The notes under the pieces were generated by a model. It was given only the letters and a program-made list of their open reading frames with translations. It was not told the origin of the DNA and ran no database searches. A program made the position numbers and the translations under genes. Shown here one piece after another: positions 13,116-26,700 of a stretch of DNA of 64,000 nucleotides. Each line of letters begins with the position of its first letter. Position 1 is the first letter of the stretch. Origin of the DNA: Beta vulgaris subsp. vulgaris (lineage: Eukaryota > Streptophyta > Magnoliopsida > Caryophyllales > Amaranthaceae); contig NC_079205.1 of assembly GCF_026745355.1 (NCBI RefSeq), positions 61,742,593-61,806,592 on the forward strand, written 5' to 3'.

Positions 13116-14047
13116 ATTAGGGGGTGGGTTAGGTTGTTGCGATGAGTATGTGGCCATGTGGGTGATGTTAGTGATGCGGCGCGTATGTCAACGTTGCGGT
13201 CGTATTTTTGGCGGTGGGTGTTTGATACTAGTGGTTGGTATTTTTGTGGGGGTGTTGCTGGTGGTGGGTATTGTGGTCATGTGGGTGAAATTTTCAATAT
13301 TAATTTAGTTACATATTCTCTAATCTAATTAATCTCTCACTAATAAATTTTGCCTAAAATTCGTTTTTGCAAAAGTGTAATCTCTCTTTTTCGCGACAAG
13401 AAGTATAGATAAATTTGATCTCAAGCTTTATGAAAACAAATATCATGTCAACTAACTTATACTTCATCAATTATTTAAAAAGGTTATCTTTTTAGTGGAT
13501 TAAAATAGTCCATTGTTACATATAAAAAATATTATAATAAGTCATAAATCCATTTGAAATCGCAAATTAGATGGTAGACACGAGTCGACCATTTTAATGG
13601 TGCACACCATTCCATACGGCGTCGTTTCACATTATAATACAATGAACAAAATAATATCCTCAACGAACAAACTAAACAACATGAAGATAAAAGTAAAACA
13701 AAAGAACAACACACGAGATTAAATGAACATTTGAATCAGCAATGAACAAGAAGAAGAAAAATTAACATAAGAAAAAATATATGATGAACAACTACTCAAC
13801 CTAATGAACATACAAAGAAAACGCAATGAACAAAGAAATATGTGTAATAAACAAACTAAGAAACATAAAGATAGAAGCCAATAAAGGAGAATCGACGAAA
13901 TCAATGTTCATTAGAGAATATTTGATATACATTAGTTTTACGATCCACTTAATAAGCACGCATTTTATGTTTTTTAGGCTGTATCGCTGCATTTTGGCTC
14001 GTATCTACCATTAGGAGTCCTCCATCTACCAATTCATCTCAAATAAA

Positions 14048-14612
14048 TAGGGGTGTTCGCGGTTTGGGTTGGTGCGGTTTGGGATGTAACCCAACCCAAA
14101 CCGCAAATATACGGTTTGACATTTTTCCAACCCAAACCGCACCGCACTTTTGCCCAAACCAACCCAAACCGAACCGCGCAAAACGGTTTGGTGCGGTTTG
14201 GTTTGCGGTTTAACCATTTTTTCTTCCGCGACATTAATTTTGTAATCTAAGACTAAAAAAAATTGTTACCAAGAGCCCAAATAGATATGAAGTTGACTTC
14301 ATAATTAAACATAAATAATAATTTATCAAAAGTGTTAAAGTTCTTTACCTCAAACTTCTTTTTTCAATTTTATACTTGTATGCCACCTTGTCAAGTTAAT
14401 TTAAATTTATTTTTTAAAAAATAAATATAAAATTGCGGTTTGCGGTGCGGTTTTGGTTTACAAAAATTAAAACCCAACCCAAACCGCAAACCACGGTTTA
14501 CTTGAAATCATAACCCAAACCGCAATTTTAAAACCGCAAACCAACCCAAACCGCGAAAAAACGGTTTGGGTTGCGGTTTGGTGCGGTCCAGACCGCACTC
14601 TGAACAGCCCTA
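14048..14612. mobile_element. hAT-like non-autonomous element rich in GCGGTTTGG, 565 bp
   Basis: The left end TAGGGGTGTTCGCGG and inverted right end TAGGGCTGTTCAGAG bound the element. An 8-bp near-duplication flanks it (CAAATAAA at 14040-14047, CAAATAAG at 14613-14620). Subterminal regions are packed with GCGGTTTGG / CCAAACCGC words in both orientations, so each end can fold. The apparent reading frames in the ends are by-products of these repeats. Confidence 0.75.
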
Positions 14613-14639
14613 CAAATAAGACATTTCCTCATCTTATTT

Positions 14640-14762
14640 ATACATTTTCTCAACTTATAAGTATTTCCTTTTCCGGACGCTTCTACCGTCTCAGAAATCA
14701 TAACTTGACTGCAAAGACAAACATCAATACAACGGAGAAATAAACAGCTGAAGTGAAAATCA
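14640..14762 (+). promoter_or_regulatory. ECM29 proximal promoter and 5' UTR
   Basis: Only about 140 bases separate the start codon from the upstream hAT-like element. A TTATTTATAC stretch at about 14634-14643 is the only TATA-like candidate; transcription would then start around 14665-14690. A promoter without TATA reaching into the transposon is equally possible. Confidence 0.35.
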
Positions 14763-17700
14763 ATGGCGAATTCATCTTCTTCACCATCATCTTCTACAAC
14801 CTTGTTGTCGGCTATGGCGGCAACATCCGATAAAGATAAAGAAGATATACTCGAAAGAATGCTTACTAACTTAGCTTTCTGCGATGACTCCAAGCTCGAT
14901 ATCTTACTCGCCAAGCTTCTTCCTCGCGCTATCGCTGCTCTCTCTTCTCAGTCTACTTCAATTCGAAACAAGGTCCTTTTATCACTTTATTTGTTCAATT
15001 CTATATTTCTTTCATTTTTGTTGAATTTTGATTTGATTTCGTATTTGTGTGTTGCGCCGGATTGAATTATTTTGTTTCTGAGTTTTAATTGGATTTTGTG
15101 TTGTGAATGTTAGGGTTTATGTGAGTACGGATGAAAGTAATCGAATTTTCGATGAATTAAGGTGTTTTGAATTGTTATAGTTGATTACTTGATGATTAAG
15201 CATGGTTTTAGTGACAGTAGTTTAGAATGCAGTTGGAGTTGAACGTTGATTATTCGTACTAGTAAATTGTAGTTTTGGTAAAATTGGACAATGAAGTGAT
15301 AGAGCGTTGCTTCTCCTTGAGGAGCACAAGTGTGTGTTTAGGATTCGAGTTCAATGTCGAATTTTGAGTGATGCTAGTTCATAACAAATTGGATATCTAA
15401 TTCTGAATGTTCTGTATTAGATCATGAATGTTGGATAATGAAATCAATATTCACCACTATAAATAGCTAATAGATGATGTTCAATTGCAACCAGGAAATG
15501 TTATGAACAGGAAAGCGGCTATTAGTAGTATGTATTAGGAATTTCTCACCAATGTCAATTGTAGTTGTTACTTTTCGGTAACGCCAGATACTGTAAGTAC
15601 CGAGTTTTGAATAAGTCTAGGAACAAGACATATAGTTATAGTGTTATACCAAAAAGACAGAAATTTTAGATAATTTTGCTTCACCAAGGACAGGTTATTC
15701 ATTTACAAGACTATTCTGTACATGAAGGTTTTGGTTTGGATGACTGATCATACATTTAGAGTGATATGTGAGTTAATTGTATAGAGACTAACTAAAGGCA
15801 ACTAGATAGGTGAAAAATTGGTAACTGTAACTTTTATGAGTTCAGATTTATCCTCGAGTAAGGAGATCATTAGAATAATTGATATGTCATCTCTCTTTGA
15901 AGTCTCCTATTGTTTGATTATGCTTATAGAAATGATGGTACTCTGCTCTTCTGCTATTAAAGGAACAGTTAGTAAGGGTGTCTAAGCATATTTAAACATA
16001 AGATGCCAAAAGGGTGTCTTTTGTTAGTTGATTGTAGTACAGGTTGGTTCCATACACACAACTTTGATGCTTTTAAACATGAAATGTGGGATCTTTAATT
16101 ATTTAGATCTTCAGGGTATTGCTCGATTGGCTAGAAAGTGTCGAATTATGATTTTAGAATGATTGATGTGTTGTTGCTACTTGAAGTAGGTACTTGAAAT
16201 TTTAAGTCATATAAATAAGCGCGTGAAGCATGAGCCAGGAATTGGCTTGCCATTATCCGAATTATGGAGTATGTATACAGAAGCAACCGCTGCTGCAATG
16301 GTCCGGAATTTTTGCATCATTTACATTGAGATGGCATTTGAGCGCTCAGAGATAGAGGTTTGCTTTGATTTGTTAGTTACCCTGAATTTCAGTTCTTTCA
16401 GAGACATAAGTGGCGCTTAAAATCTATTTTTAGTAAATTCCTCTGGTAATTTGTTAACCTGTAATGCTTCTTGATAGGTCCAGAAAAGTATGGCTCCCAA
16501 ATTTTTGGTAGACATTTCGAAGCTTCCTCCTCAGCATCAAGCAATAATTCTTAGAGCATGTGTAAAGGTATATTTTGATTTTTTTGTACTATAAATTGTC
16601 ACCCTCGAGGCAATATGCTGCAAATTTCTCTGGTGTAAGTGGGGCTCTTGAGGAAATCTTGCTATGCATTGTTAAGTCTAGATCTTTCGTCTAAACTCTT
16701 CAATAATTTGTGGCTCTAGGTCATTGGTGACGCTCATTCTCGCAAATTTGACGATGAAATTGCTGCAAAGTATAGACTGATGAGAGGTTCTCAGGACTGT
16801 GAAATATTTGTTGAATTTTGCCTGCAAACAGTTTTGTACCAACCATCTCAAAGGTATATTTCTAGTGAGTCTTAAATGGTATGAAATTTTGAGGTTTTGT
16901 GGTCATTTTTTTTTTACAGAAATAAGTAATTAAGATTTATATTAGAGAAACACTAATGGGGTGTCATTGATCTACAAGTAGAGGGCTAAGGATAAGAAGG
17001 CTTAAGCCCACAAGCTATTGTAGAGAAAATTAATTCCATAATCACGAAAAGCCAAGCAATGTTTAGTGACTAAAAATTGACTCTGGCTGTACAAAAGCCT
17101 CAATATCTGAAACTTGAAACCTTGACGAGTGGAAGCTACAACTCAACATTTTGCTGGTTTATTAATTTTTTCCAAGTGCACCACCAAATTGCCAATAGAA
17201 TCAATTTCCACAAGTTTGGAAGCCAACTGTTTTTGTCCTTATATTCTTAGCAACAAGAACGTCGTTCACATTTGTAAAGTTGGACCCAAAACAGCCAAAC
17301 AAGGCTAAAGATATGTGTCAAAGAGAAAGAATCTGCAGATTACAGCGGAGAAGGCGACTAGTAACAAAATTTTTTTCCATCTCCTTAGAACAAACTCAGT
17401 TGGGGAATTTCTCTTTCACCGCCGTCCTGGCAATAAAACAAGTATTATGCTCCTTTTTGGCGTCTTATTCTTCTAATTGATATTGTGATTCTCAGTGGCA
17501 GATGTCCAGCTGGTCTTTCTATATCTCAGGCAGAACGTGTCACTGGAAAGCAACCACTAAAGAATGAGATTCTTCTAAGTAGGAAGGTGATATCATTACA
17601 TTGCTTCATTCCTCACTTTTCTTCTGTTTTTCCTTTTCCTTTTATCTGGCTGATGGTTTTGCTAGTTGTATATTACAAATCAATTTTCTGATAGGTGTTA

Positions 17701-20700
17701 ATGCTGTCGTTTGTTTATATTCTTTCCTTTTTCAGTTGGGGATATTGAATGTCATTGAATCCATGGACCTTTCAGCAGAAGCTGTTTACCCCATATATCT
17801 AGCAGCCTGTGCAGATAGGTAAACTTACCTACTCAAGTTGTATCTAGCTAATGAGCTCTATTTCCTTTATAATCTTGCATCATTGTATGAGACGTGTAGA
17901 TTCTGATATGTTTCTGTAATATTTTTATTCAAGTCAAGAGCCTGTTGCTAAGAGAGGGGAGGAACTCTTGAAGAAGAAGGGTTCTGTCGCTGATTTAGAT
18001 AATCCAATTCTTATCAGAAAGTTGTTTTTACTGTTCAATGGTAAGATATTTGGAATTCTGTGGCTGTACTGTGCGCATGCATCTTTATTTTATCGAAACT
18101 AGACTTTCTGATTCGCACATGTAACTCCTCCTGGCTACCTGTGTTGGACTCGCTTCAAGGCTCCGAGATGTTGCGAGTATGGGTTTATTGGTACTGTAGC
18201 AGCTAAATCAATAAGTGCTCATGAGATTGTCAATTCTTTCTTCCCTCTAATCTATGACTGTTTTCTTACACTCCTCCCAAATGGTGTTTTGAGCATTTTC
18301 CCAGACATTATGCAAAGAAGTAGTGTAGTTGTGGATGCCAAAATATGCATTATCTTCTCATAAACAATCATGCTATAAACATTATATGATGATCTTCAAA
18401 TTTGGCTGTAGTGTGAATACTGATTGCTAATGCATCACCTTAAGCTATCCATGTTATGAAATAAATCTGAGAAGATCTAACAAATAGTCTAATAGAAACT
18501 CATCCCTATGACACCTTTGTTTGTCAGGAAATGCTGCTGCTGATAATATTGCTCCAGAGAACAAAATTGTACCAGCAAATCATCCTTTGAGGACTAGGCT
18601 GATGTCTGTGTTTTGTCGGTCGATTGCAGCAGCAAACAGTTTCCCTTCAACTTTGCAGTGTATTTTCGCCTGTATATATGGTAAATTTTCTTTTTTGTGC
18701 TCTAATATTTTGGAATGCAGTGCCTATTTTAATTTTTATTTTGAAGTACCGTTTCTTGATGGTCGGAAGAATCTTGCATTTTGTTCATTGTGAGTTTTCT
18801 TTTAGTTTTTAGTTGTGTGCAAAAATTATTATACTTTTATCCATGAGTTATGGGGCTTGTTTGGTAAATGGTATTTTCCTTGTTAATGTGGTCAAACCGC
18901 AAAAAAAGGTTTAAATAATCGGCTTCTTCATCGACTGGAATTTTTTGTTTTTTGAGCTCAAAATGAAAAAGGTGGCTTCATTGTTTAGCCAAAATTAAAA
19001 TTTTGATTGGAGCATAAACATCAGGTTGTTGTAATTTCTATAAATCCATGAATTTTGCTATAAGCATTAAATATGTTCCCGAAGATGGTATTTCTCTCAG
19101 AATTTATGACAAAATCACTCGTGCAGGTAAAATGCTTAGAATTTTTACTTGTAGCTTATACATTTAGCATTTTCCTAAATAATAACTTCAATAAAGTGCT
19201 GTCATGAAGTATATACTAAAGCTAATTGCTGACATCTTTGTAAATAGCTGATGCTACTGGCTCACTAAATTATCTAATACAGAATAATCAATATTGACCA
19301 AGTAAGCCCAGTTTACCTGATAACAAGCAACACATTGCCAAATCGGACCTAGTCTACACTTCTGAGAACCAAGGCTTAAGTCAATCAAATTCTTTGCATT
19401 AAGGCATTTGTCAAAAGGGAAAATTGTTGCTATTGTATTCCTGTTTCTTGATCATCATGAACCAAAAAGATCCTGATGAAGAGCAGCAGTAAGCTACAGT
19501 GTGTCAATTTTGTTTAAAGCTCAAGAATTTGTTAAATGACTTATATCTACTGTCAATTGTGGCATTTGGCTTTGTAATTCGGATCAGCTGGCACTACTTT
19601 TGCTACATTTCTGATATGGATCTGTCTATGTTTCTCCACAGTGCAATAATATCAATTACCTAATCTTCAGTTTGAATAATTCACTGTAACAGGAAGCGGC
19701 AACACACCAAAAATAAAGCAGTCAGGAATGGAATTTGCTTTCTGGGTTCTTAAACATGTAAGGGATATTAGCTAAAAGATTTCCCTTCTATTATCTATTT
19801 TTTATATTGCTTGCAACATCACATCAAATGAACATTATAACAAACTTTATAATCTCAAATCTCAAGGAACAAGAGACCTTTATTTATTTATTGTGCCTAA
19901 AATCACTTCTGTTGGGTAATCAATGAAACTTGTGTCATTGCAGCTGTATACTGCAGGTTTAGTTTATACTGAGAGCTCTAGTGGTTTTGGTAGTGGTAAA
20001 TCTTTATTAAGGACCCTATCTTTGATCTGAAACTTTGACATGCATGTATCCAGAGGGGAGGATCAGTTGCTGACTTGCAGGTTCTGCATTGTCTTTATGG
20101 TCCTATCATAATTATTTTACCACATGAAGTGGTTTAAGTAGCACCACATGGTTTGGTAGTGGAAACCTTTACCTGCATGTGCTTGTTTGTTTTTCCCTAC
20201 TTGATAAAACCTCGTGAATGTAGATGCGATGAGAAGGAGTACATGTTGTTTAAGAAGTGCTGGCATTAAGTTGGTGGGGGTGGTGCAATTGGAGACACTG
20301 CAACAATGACATTGGATTTGGGTTGTGGTGTGATCCTGTAAACTATAACAGACTTGGAATTGGATGATGCTAATTCAACATGGTCGCAGGCTTTAGTTAC
20401 GAGAATTGTGAAGCTGTGTCATAAGTATAGATTTCTAAATTGGGTGACAACTCATAGATTCTGAAAGTGGTTGATGATGATACACTAAGAAAACTTTTGA
20501 AGGCTACAGTGAGCTATCATTAGTCCAATCAGTCCATGAAGGAGTTGGATGACTTCTTGGGACTTGGGAGCCAATGCTGAGAGCGTGGAATTGGATTTTT
20601 GATGTTTGCGCAAAATGCACATGAAATGTTTGAGGATTTGATGTCTTGCAAGTTGCAACTATTAAATGTAGTTTGATTTATTGTACTCTAAGTTTCTGTT

Positions 20701-23700
20701 AGTCGGGTACAGCTTAGAGATATCAACTATCAAGAGTCTTGAGTTCTTGTCTTCTTGACCGAGGAATCTTACAACGTAGAGTATATGACACTTATCCTAT
20801 TGGAATTTGGAATATTAGTGGTCTCCTTCCACTTATGTATTATAATCATGGTGGCTCTTCTATTGACCTGTTTGGGGGAGTAAATAGTTGTGTTTCATGT
20901 TTGCTTATGAGACTAGTGTTTTATCAACTTCCAATTGCGACTAGCTGATATCTCTTAATGTCTAAACTAATGGTAAACGGGACTTTTAAGCTGTAGCTTT
21001 CCAAGTATTATGTACTGTATGACATCCAAATGGCTATAATGCATACTCCCTTTTATAAGTGGTTTCTTTGTAAACTTATTTATTATTTCACGCTTTCGTC
21101 TATATTTAGGCAAGGATGGATCAATTGAAGCTGACGGGACCACTCATTTTGACTGGAATCCTGAAGTCTCTTGACGGGGAAAATAATAGTGAATCAGGTA
21201 TATTACCAAAATTTACGAGTTCTTTTTTACATTTTATTTTTTATTTTTATTATTTTTAATGTTCATGCAGTTGTTTTGTTTCCAATGCCAAATTTTTGTT
21301 TATCGGGGGCATAGTTGTTTCTATACTGATATGGAAGATATCTGTGTTTTAGATGCTATATCTAGGGAGACAAGAACATTTGCTTATCAAGCAATTGGAA
21401 TTCTTGCGCAGCGTATGCCTCAGCTTTTCAGGTGATCTATGACAACAAACTCCTACTTCTCAACTTCTTTGCCTCCTTTGTCTCATTCTGAAAGCAATCT
21501 GATCATGATTGCTTCTTTCAGGGATAAGATAGACATGGCTGTTCGTCTTTTTGGTGCTTTGAAGTCTGAGTCTCAGTTTCTTCGATTAGTTATCCAAGAG
21601 GCTGCAAGCTCCCTTGCCACTGCCTATAAGGTAATCTTTGTTCTACCTATATGTCCTTTTCTCTAAGGCTCAACAATACACTACTTTCAGTTTGCTGTTT
21701 CATTACTCTTGCACATGAAGGCAATATCAGCGGTGGTGGGGGTTGGTAGAGCAGCGTATCTTTGGTTTGATCTGATCTCATTTTGTTGTACAATGATCGT
21801 GCTTCTTAGGTATCCTGGTTGTAGATGCAATTTTTTTTCTGGGGACGGGGTGGGGTTAAAGCTTTATTGTATTCAATCGTAAAGTCTGTCATGTAATTGG
21901 GAACAACTTGGATGTGTCATTTGAATATTTCCTTGGGACGCTTGGTAAATTTTATTGCTTTGGCTTTGGTCATGGAAAGCTTCATAGGACTTGAACTAAG
22001 TTTTCCTTGGCTATAGTTTCTTTTTCCTGTTATTTCTGATTTTTTTAATTCTTTCTGAATATCAGGGGGCACCGTCAAGTATATTAAAGGATTTGGAGCA
22101 ACTCTTGCTTGATAACTCCCAAGTGGTAGTATATTAAATTTTGTTTTTGCTTTCTTTTATCGTCTGTTTATTGTCTTGTTAAATTCCCATTTCTACACTG
22201 AATGCTTTGAAGGACAAGAGTGAGGTGCGATTTTCTGCTGTGAGGTGGGCGACATCATTGTTTGATTTGCAGCACTGTCCTAGCCGGTTTTTATGTATGG
22301 TTGCAGCAGCTGACCCTAAGCTTGATATAAGGTAGCTTCTAACTATGATAATTGTCCAAAGTGCCTACTTATCAGGCTATCCTTTTATTGCTTGTCAAGT
22401 TATTTTAAAAGAAATGTTCCAAGTCTCGTTAAGTGCATACTACTATGATATTCAGATAAAGCATTCTTGATTTTTGTTATTCTATATGCCTGTCTATGTT
22501 CTTATTTGATCAAGGCACACCCACTAGCCTTGTTCTTGGTTTAATGATACACATTTCAACCTTTATAATGAACTTTTATTCTATATGAAGAAATTTAGCT
22601 GTTTAATATTTATTATTATACAGATGCGCACACATAATTTTTTCAAACTACAATTCTAGTTAATAGAATATTTTTCTCATCATTACCAAAATTAGTCCAC
22701 TGATCTCTTCTATTGTGTATTGGTATTTCCACATTGAAGGACCTTGATGACACAGACCACTCAATGATTCTCTCTATCTGTGTTACTCCTTATCGATTAT
22801 GTTGATATTTTATGCCAATATTGCTTCCATTAATAGTTTCATAGAGAACTAGGTGACAGTATATCATGCAGGGGATAAAAGGACCTTTTTTATACTTTGG
22901 AGGGATATTGCTGTGATTCTGTGAATGAAAAAGCGATATCATTTCTTAATTTATCTTTTATCATGGTTCAGTTTTGAACTTGGAATTGGATAATAGAAAC
23001 ACGTGCTGGACTGAAAATTGGCTATACTTTATTTTTGCATCTGCCAAAGAGAAAAACAATTGCCTATGTACATGTAGTCTAACTGCCCATGCTTCAAGTT
23101 CTGTGTAACTTGTTCAAGCTCATTGAAGTGAACGGAGCTTGAGTTTGATTTGACTTTTGGTGTGATCAATTTAGGCTAACATTCATAAGTTGATTTTTTT
23201 GTTCATCGAAGGTTCATTAAGTAAATGTTTCTACAACAAATGCCAAGTTTATAAATGAGCTTATCTTCATCTATCATATAAAATAGTAAAACGGTAATTG
23301 TGTAAACTTTGTATATATGGACTGGTAATCTAGAATGGAGAATGCAACAAGCTCTAAACAAGAGCAAAATGATATATTAGATGAGCATAGAAGGAGCTTG
23401 ATATTGGTCTGAAACATGAGGTAACACAATATACGAGCTTTTTGGTAAAATATATGGAAAGCATTTTATGTTCTTTGTAAAAGCTCATTTACTGAGCCAG
23501 CTTTAAAGTTGTTCAAGCATGTCTCTGATTATTTACAACTCTATTTGTTTCTGTCGTTTTCTTTGTGCGTGTTCTTTCCTTTTGATTGTACCCTTGTGTA
23601 CTTGCAACTTGTTTTTGTTATTCTTATGATTTGCTTCAGGAACTAGAGATTGGAGCCAGGAACTCCTGGTGCCTAGGGACTAAGGAGTTAACTTTTTCTT

Positions 23701-26700
23701 TCACATTTTAACTGATGCGTTTATAAAGTGAATTACGTGTTTATTTCCGAAGAGCTACCATGACATGCATACCTTAAAAGCTTTATGCATTGGTAACTAA
23801 TCAGCTCAAGGGCTAGAACATGCACAATATCACCAGTATATTGCTTAGATATTACTTAAGCTAGAGAACAGAGCTTTTATTTCTCTGTTTTGAGATACAC
23901 AGCATATGAAAAGCTATAGGCTGTGGTAGATACAAGTATACAAACTATCAGCCTTCCATTGTTCCCTGGGTGGCAAATGTGCACTCTATATTAAATTCTC
24001 TATGTTAGCATGATAATATGTCACGTGTAATAAAGTCTAATTATGCACCCAGGTCCCAAAGGCTGTGTATCTTGTCTGTTATATTTATTTTCTCTATATG
24101 TTTGTGTTCCGAAATCATCCAAGCCTTGCTTCATACTTCCTCTTTTTCTTGATAGTTGCATGATATGGATTAGGCACACTTGCCGATACACAACTTTGAC
24201 CATCAATATCATCAATTGTATGTCATTAACAATTATAGGGAAGTAATAGTTTGAGAATATACATTGAGATTAACCAACAACAACTAAAATAATGACATTT
24301 ATCTTTACAAAATAGTAATTAAGTATGGTCAAAGTTGATATCTAAATAGTACAAAACTGAATATAATGCATCTACTAGAAAACAGAGGAAGCATTAACTA
24401 CCATGGTATTGCTCTAGTGTTAATGTGAAAACTGGAGACATTCCCCCTTTGGGGATAACTTTTCAACCAGATTTAGATGGCTTTTGGGAAATGCAAACAT
24501 CCATAATTTCTTCTAAGGGGTGATTCCATTTCGTTATATGAAACATCATTCTGACATCTAGCTCACTGCCACAGATAGCACATTTTATGCCTCAAAGTGC
24601 TGAATAATATTAGCTGAATCATTCCGTCTCTTTCTCCTCCGGTGTTTTGTCGTTGTTTTCTGTTTCTCTGATATCAAGTTTCTGTCTCCTGTAGGGAAAT
24701 GGCAATTCAAGGCTTGTTCCCAGATGAAGGAAGATCCATTGGCCAGAAGATAGATCTTAAATATCCCAGAGTTAGAGCCATGTTGGATTGTATCATCAAG
24801 CACCAACCAAAAGTGGTAGAGGGTGCACAAATGGAAATGAGGGAACAACTCCTTTTTCCCTCCAAGACATATGATGCAATGATTAAATTTCTTTTGAAGT
24901 GCTTTGAGTCTGATATGCTGCAAGATGGCTCTAAAACTGCTGAATTCCAGTCGACTGTGGAACTTTTGTGCTTACTTGTTGAACATGCTATGGATGTTGA
25001 AGGTTCTACTGAGTTGCATGCTAATGCTTCCAAGGCTTTGATTGAAATTGCAACATACTTTCCACAGGTACCTGTCCTTGGTGAACCTTCATCTCTTTGC
25101 CTTTCTGCTTGCTCTTTTTTCCCCCTATTTGCTGACATGTTCTGTGGAGAATCAGATGTTGGCGTCACGCTATGCCTCAAAATTTGATTGGTTAAAGCAA
25201 CTACTGGGACATCTAGACTTTGATACGCGTGAATCTGCAGCACGTCTGCTTGGTATAGCTTCTTCAGCTTGTCCTGTTGCTGCATCATCTTCTCTGGTCG
25301 GTGAATTGGCTACTGCTATTAGTGGAACACCAAAAATGAGGTTTGCATAGCTATAGTACTGACAAAGTCGAGGTTTAGTAAATATGTACTGATTGCTGGG
25401 CTATTTGGTTCAGATTTGAAATGCAGCATGGTGCACTGTGTGCAATAGGGTTTGTCACGGCTGATTGTCTATCAAGGGCAGCTGAGGTTTGTGAACTTCA
25501 CTTATTTATTTTTTTGTTTTGGGAAAGGAGAATATACATTCATGCATTGGTAGCGCCATAAGGCACCCACCTTTAATATCAAGGGATCATGTGTCGTTAG
25601 ATTTGGTAGGTTAGTTAGGTACTATATCATGTGTGAAACCTGAGAAGAATTGGGGTTGATACCTGTAAACCAACAAAATTGAAGAAGCTGAACGTTTTTT
25701 TTTCTCACGTCTTGTAGATTGCTACCTGCATGGTCTTTTCTAAATATACAGTAGCGGAGTAGCCTGGTCTTTTTCTCCTATAATAATCAATATTTCTGAA
25801 ATTCCTTCCTGAAAATTGAGGGCATTCTCAGGCTGATGGAAGCTAAGGGGTTAGATTGAAAAAAAAAAAGAATTTCATTGGAAAAGAAGTAATTCCTCAT
25901 TGAATTAAAACCCACCATTGTCTTCCCCACCTAACTCTCTCTGCCACCATCAGAAGATCATTTCACCAGCAACTATTTTTCCCTTGTACAGCTGTCCTTG
26001 ATCCAGCAATTGCCATCAGAAGCTTTGCCAACTTCAAAGAGCTGAGGCTCCTTTTGGCTTTAGATTATGGGATAGTTCTTCTGTTATCTCTATTATCATC
26101 TCTATTCTCAAGCGGTTACTCTCATGCTTTGTTGAATAGTTAGGGTTTTTTTTGTTTGCTTCCTGTAATAAGACCAATCTTGCTGTCTGCTCATGTCTTA
26201 ATATCAATGGCTTTAAAGTTATCTACCTTAACTCTTGGTAATCACTCGGATTCTTATCTTCGACTGACACACTTTGTATTCTGACAATTGGTAGGTGCCA
26301 GAGGTGGTTCTTCAGAATACAATCAAAACCCTGGTTGATGTTGTGAACTTAGAATCTGCAGCATTGGCTTCCATTGCAATGCAGGCACTTGGACATATTG
26401 GTCTGCGTGTTGCATTACCATCACTTGTTTATGATTCTGGTCCAGGTAAAGTCCAGTATGATGAATTATACTTTAGGTCTTTGGATTTATCCTCTACAAT
26501 CATATAACCATTTTACTAAGTAGCTGCTGATGAAAACAATTGTAGCTTCTGTCCTGATTGTTCTGCGGGAAAAGCTGAGCAAACTTCTTGCTGGAGATGA
26601 TACAAAAGCAATAAAGAAGATTGCTGTTTCTCTGGGGCATATATGTATGAAGGAAGTCTCACCATCTTGTCTTAATGTTGCCCTAGAACTAATTTTTGGT

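Larger units (their letters stand above)
11890..14762. other. intergenic spacer between the phytocyanin gene and ECM29
   Basis: It holds the phytocyanin 3' UTR (to about 12100), a Tourist-like element, a G/T-rich low-complexity zone (about 12700-13290, many TGGTGGTGTTNGG-like words) interrupted by a hAT-like element, an AT-rich stretch rich in AATGAACAA words (13600-13900) with no convincing gene, and a second hAT-like element just before ECM29. Small frames on either strand lack homology I recognise. Confidence 0.7.

Noticed and set aside
14026..14250. Overlapping open frames on both strands rich in Phe/Trp/Asn/Pro
   Set aside because: They arise from the GCGGTTTGG repeats of the hAT-like element and have no domain.
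15299..15372. tRNA/SINE-like wording (GAGCGTTGCTTCTCC, GGATTCGAGTTC) in ECM29 intron 1
   Set aside because: A possible B box is present, but no A box at the right distance, no tail and no fold convinced me.
24585..25288. Minus-strand frames of 112 and 193 codons
   Set aside because: They are antisense to ECM29 exons 15 and 16, whose sense frame has clear homology and splice sites.
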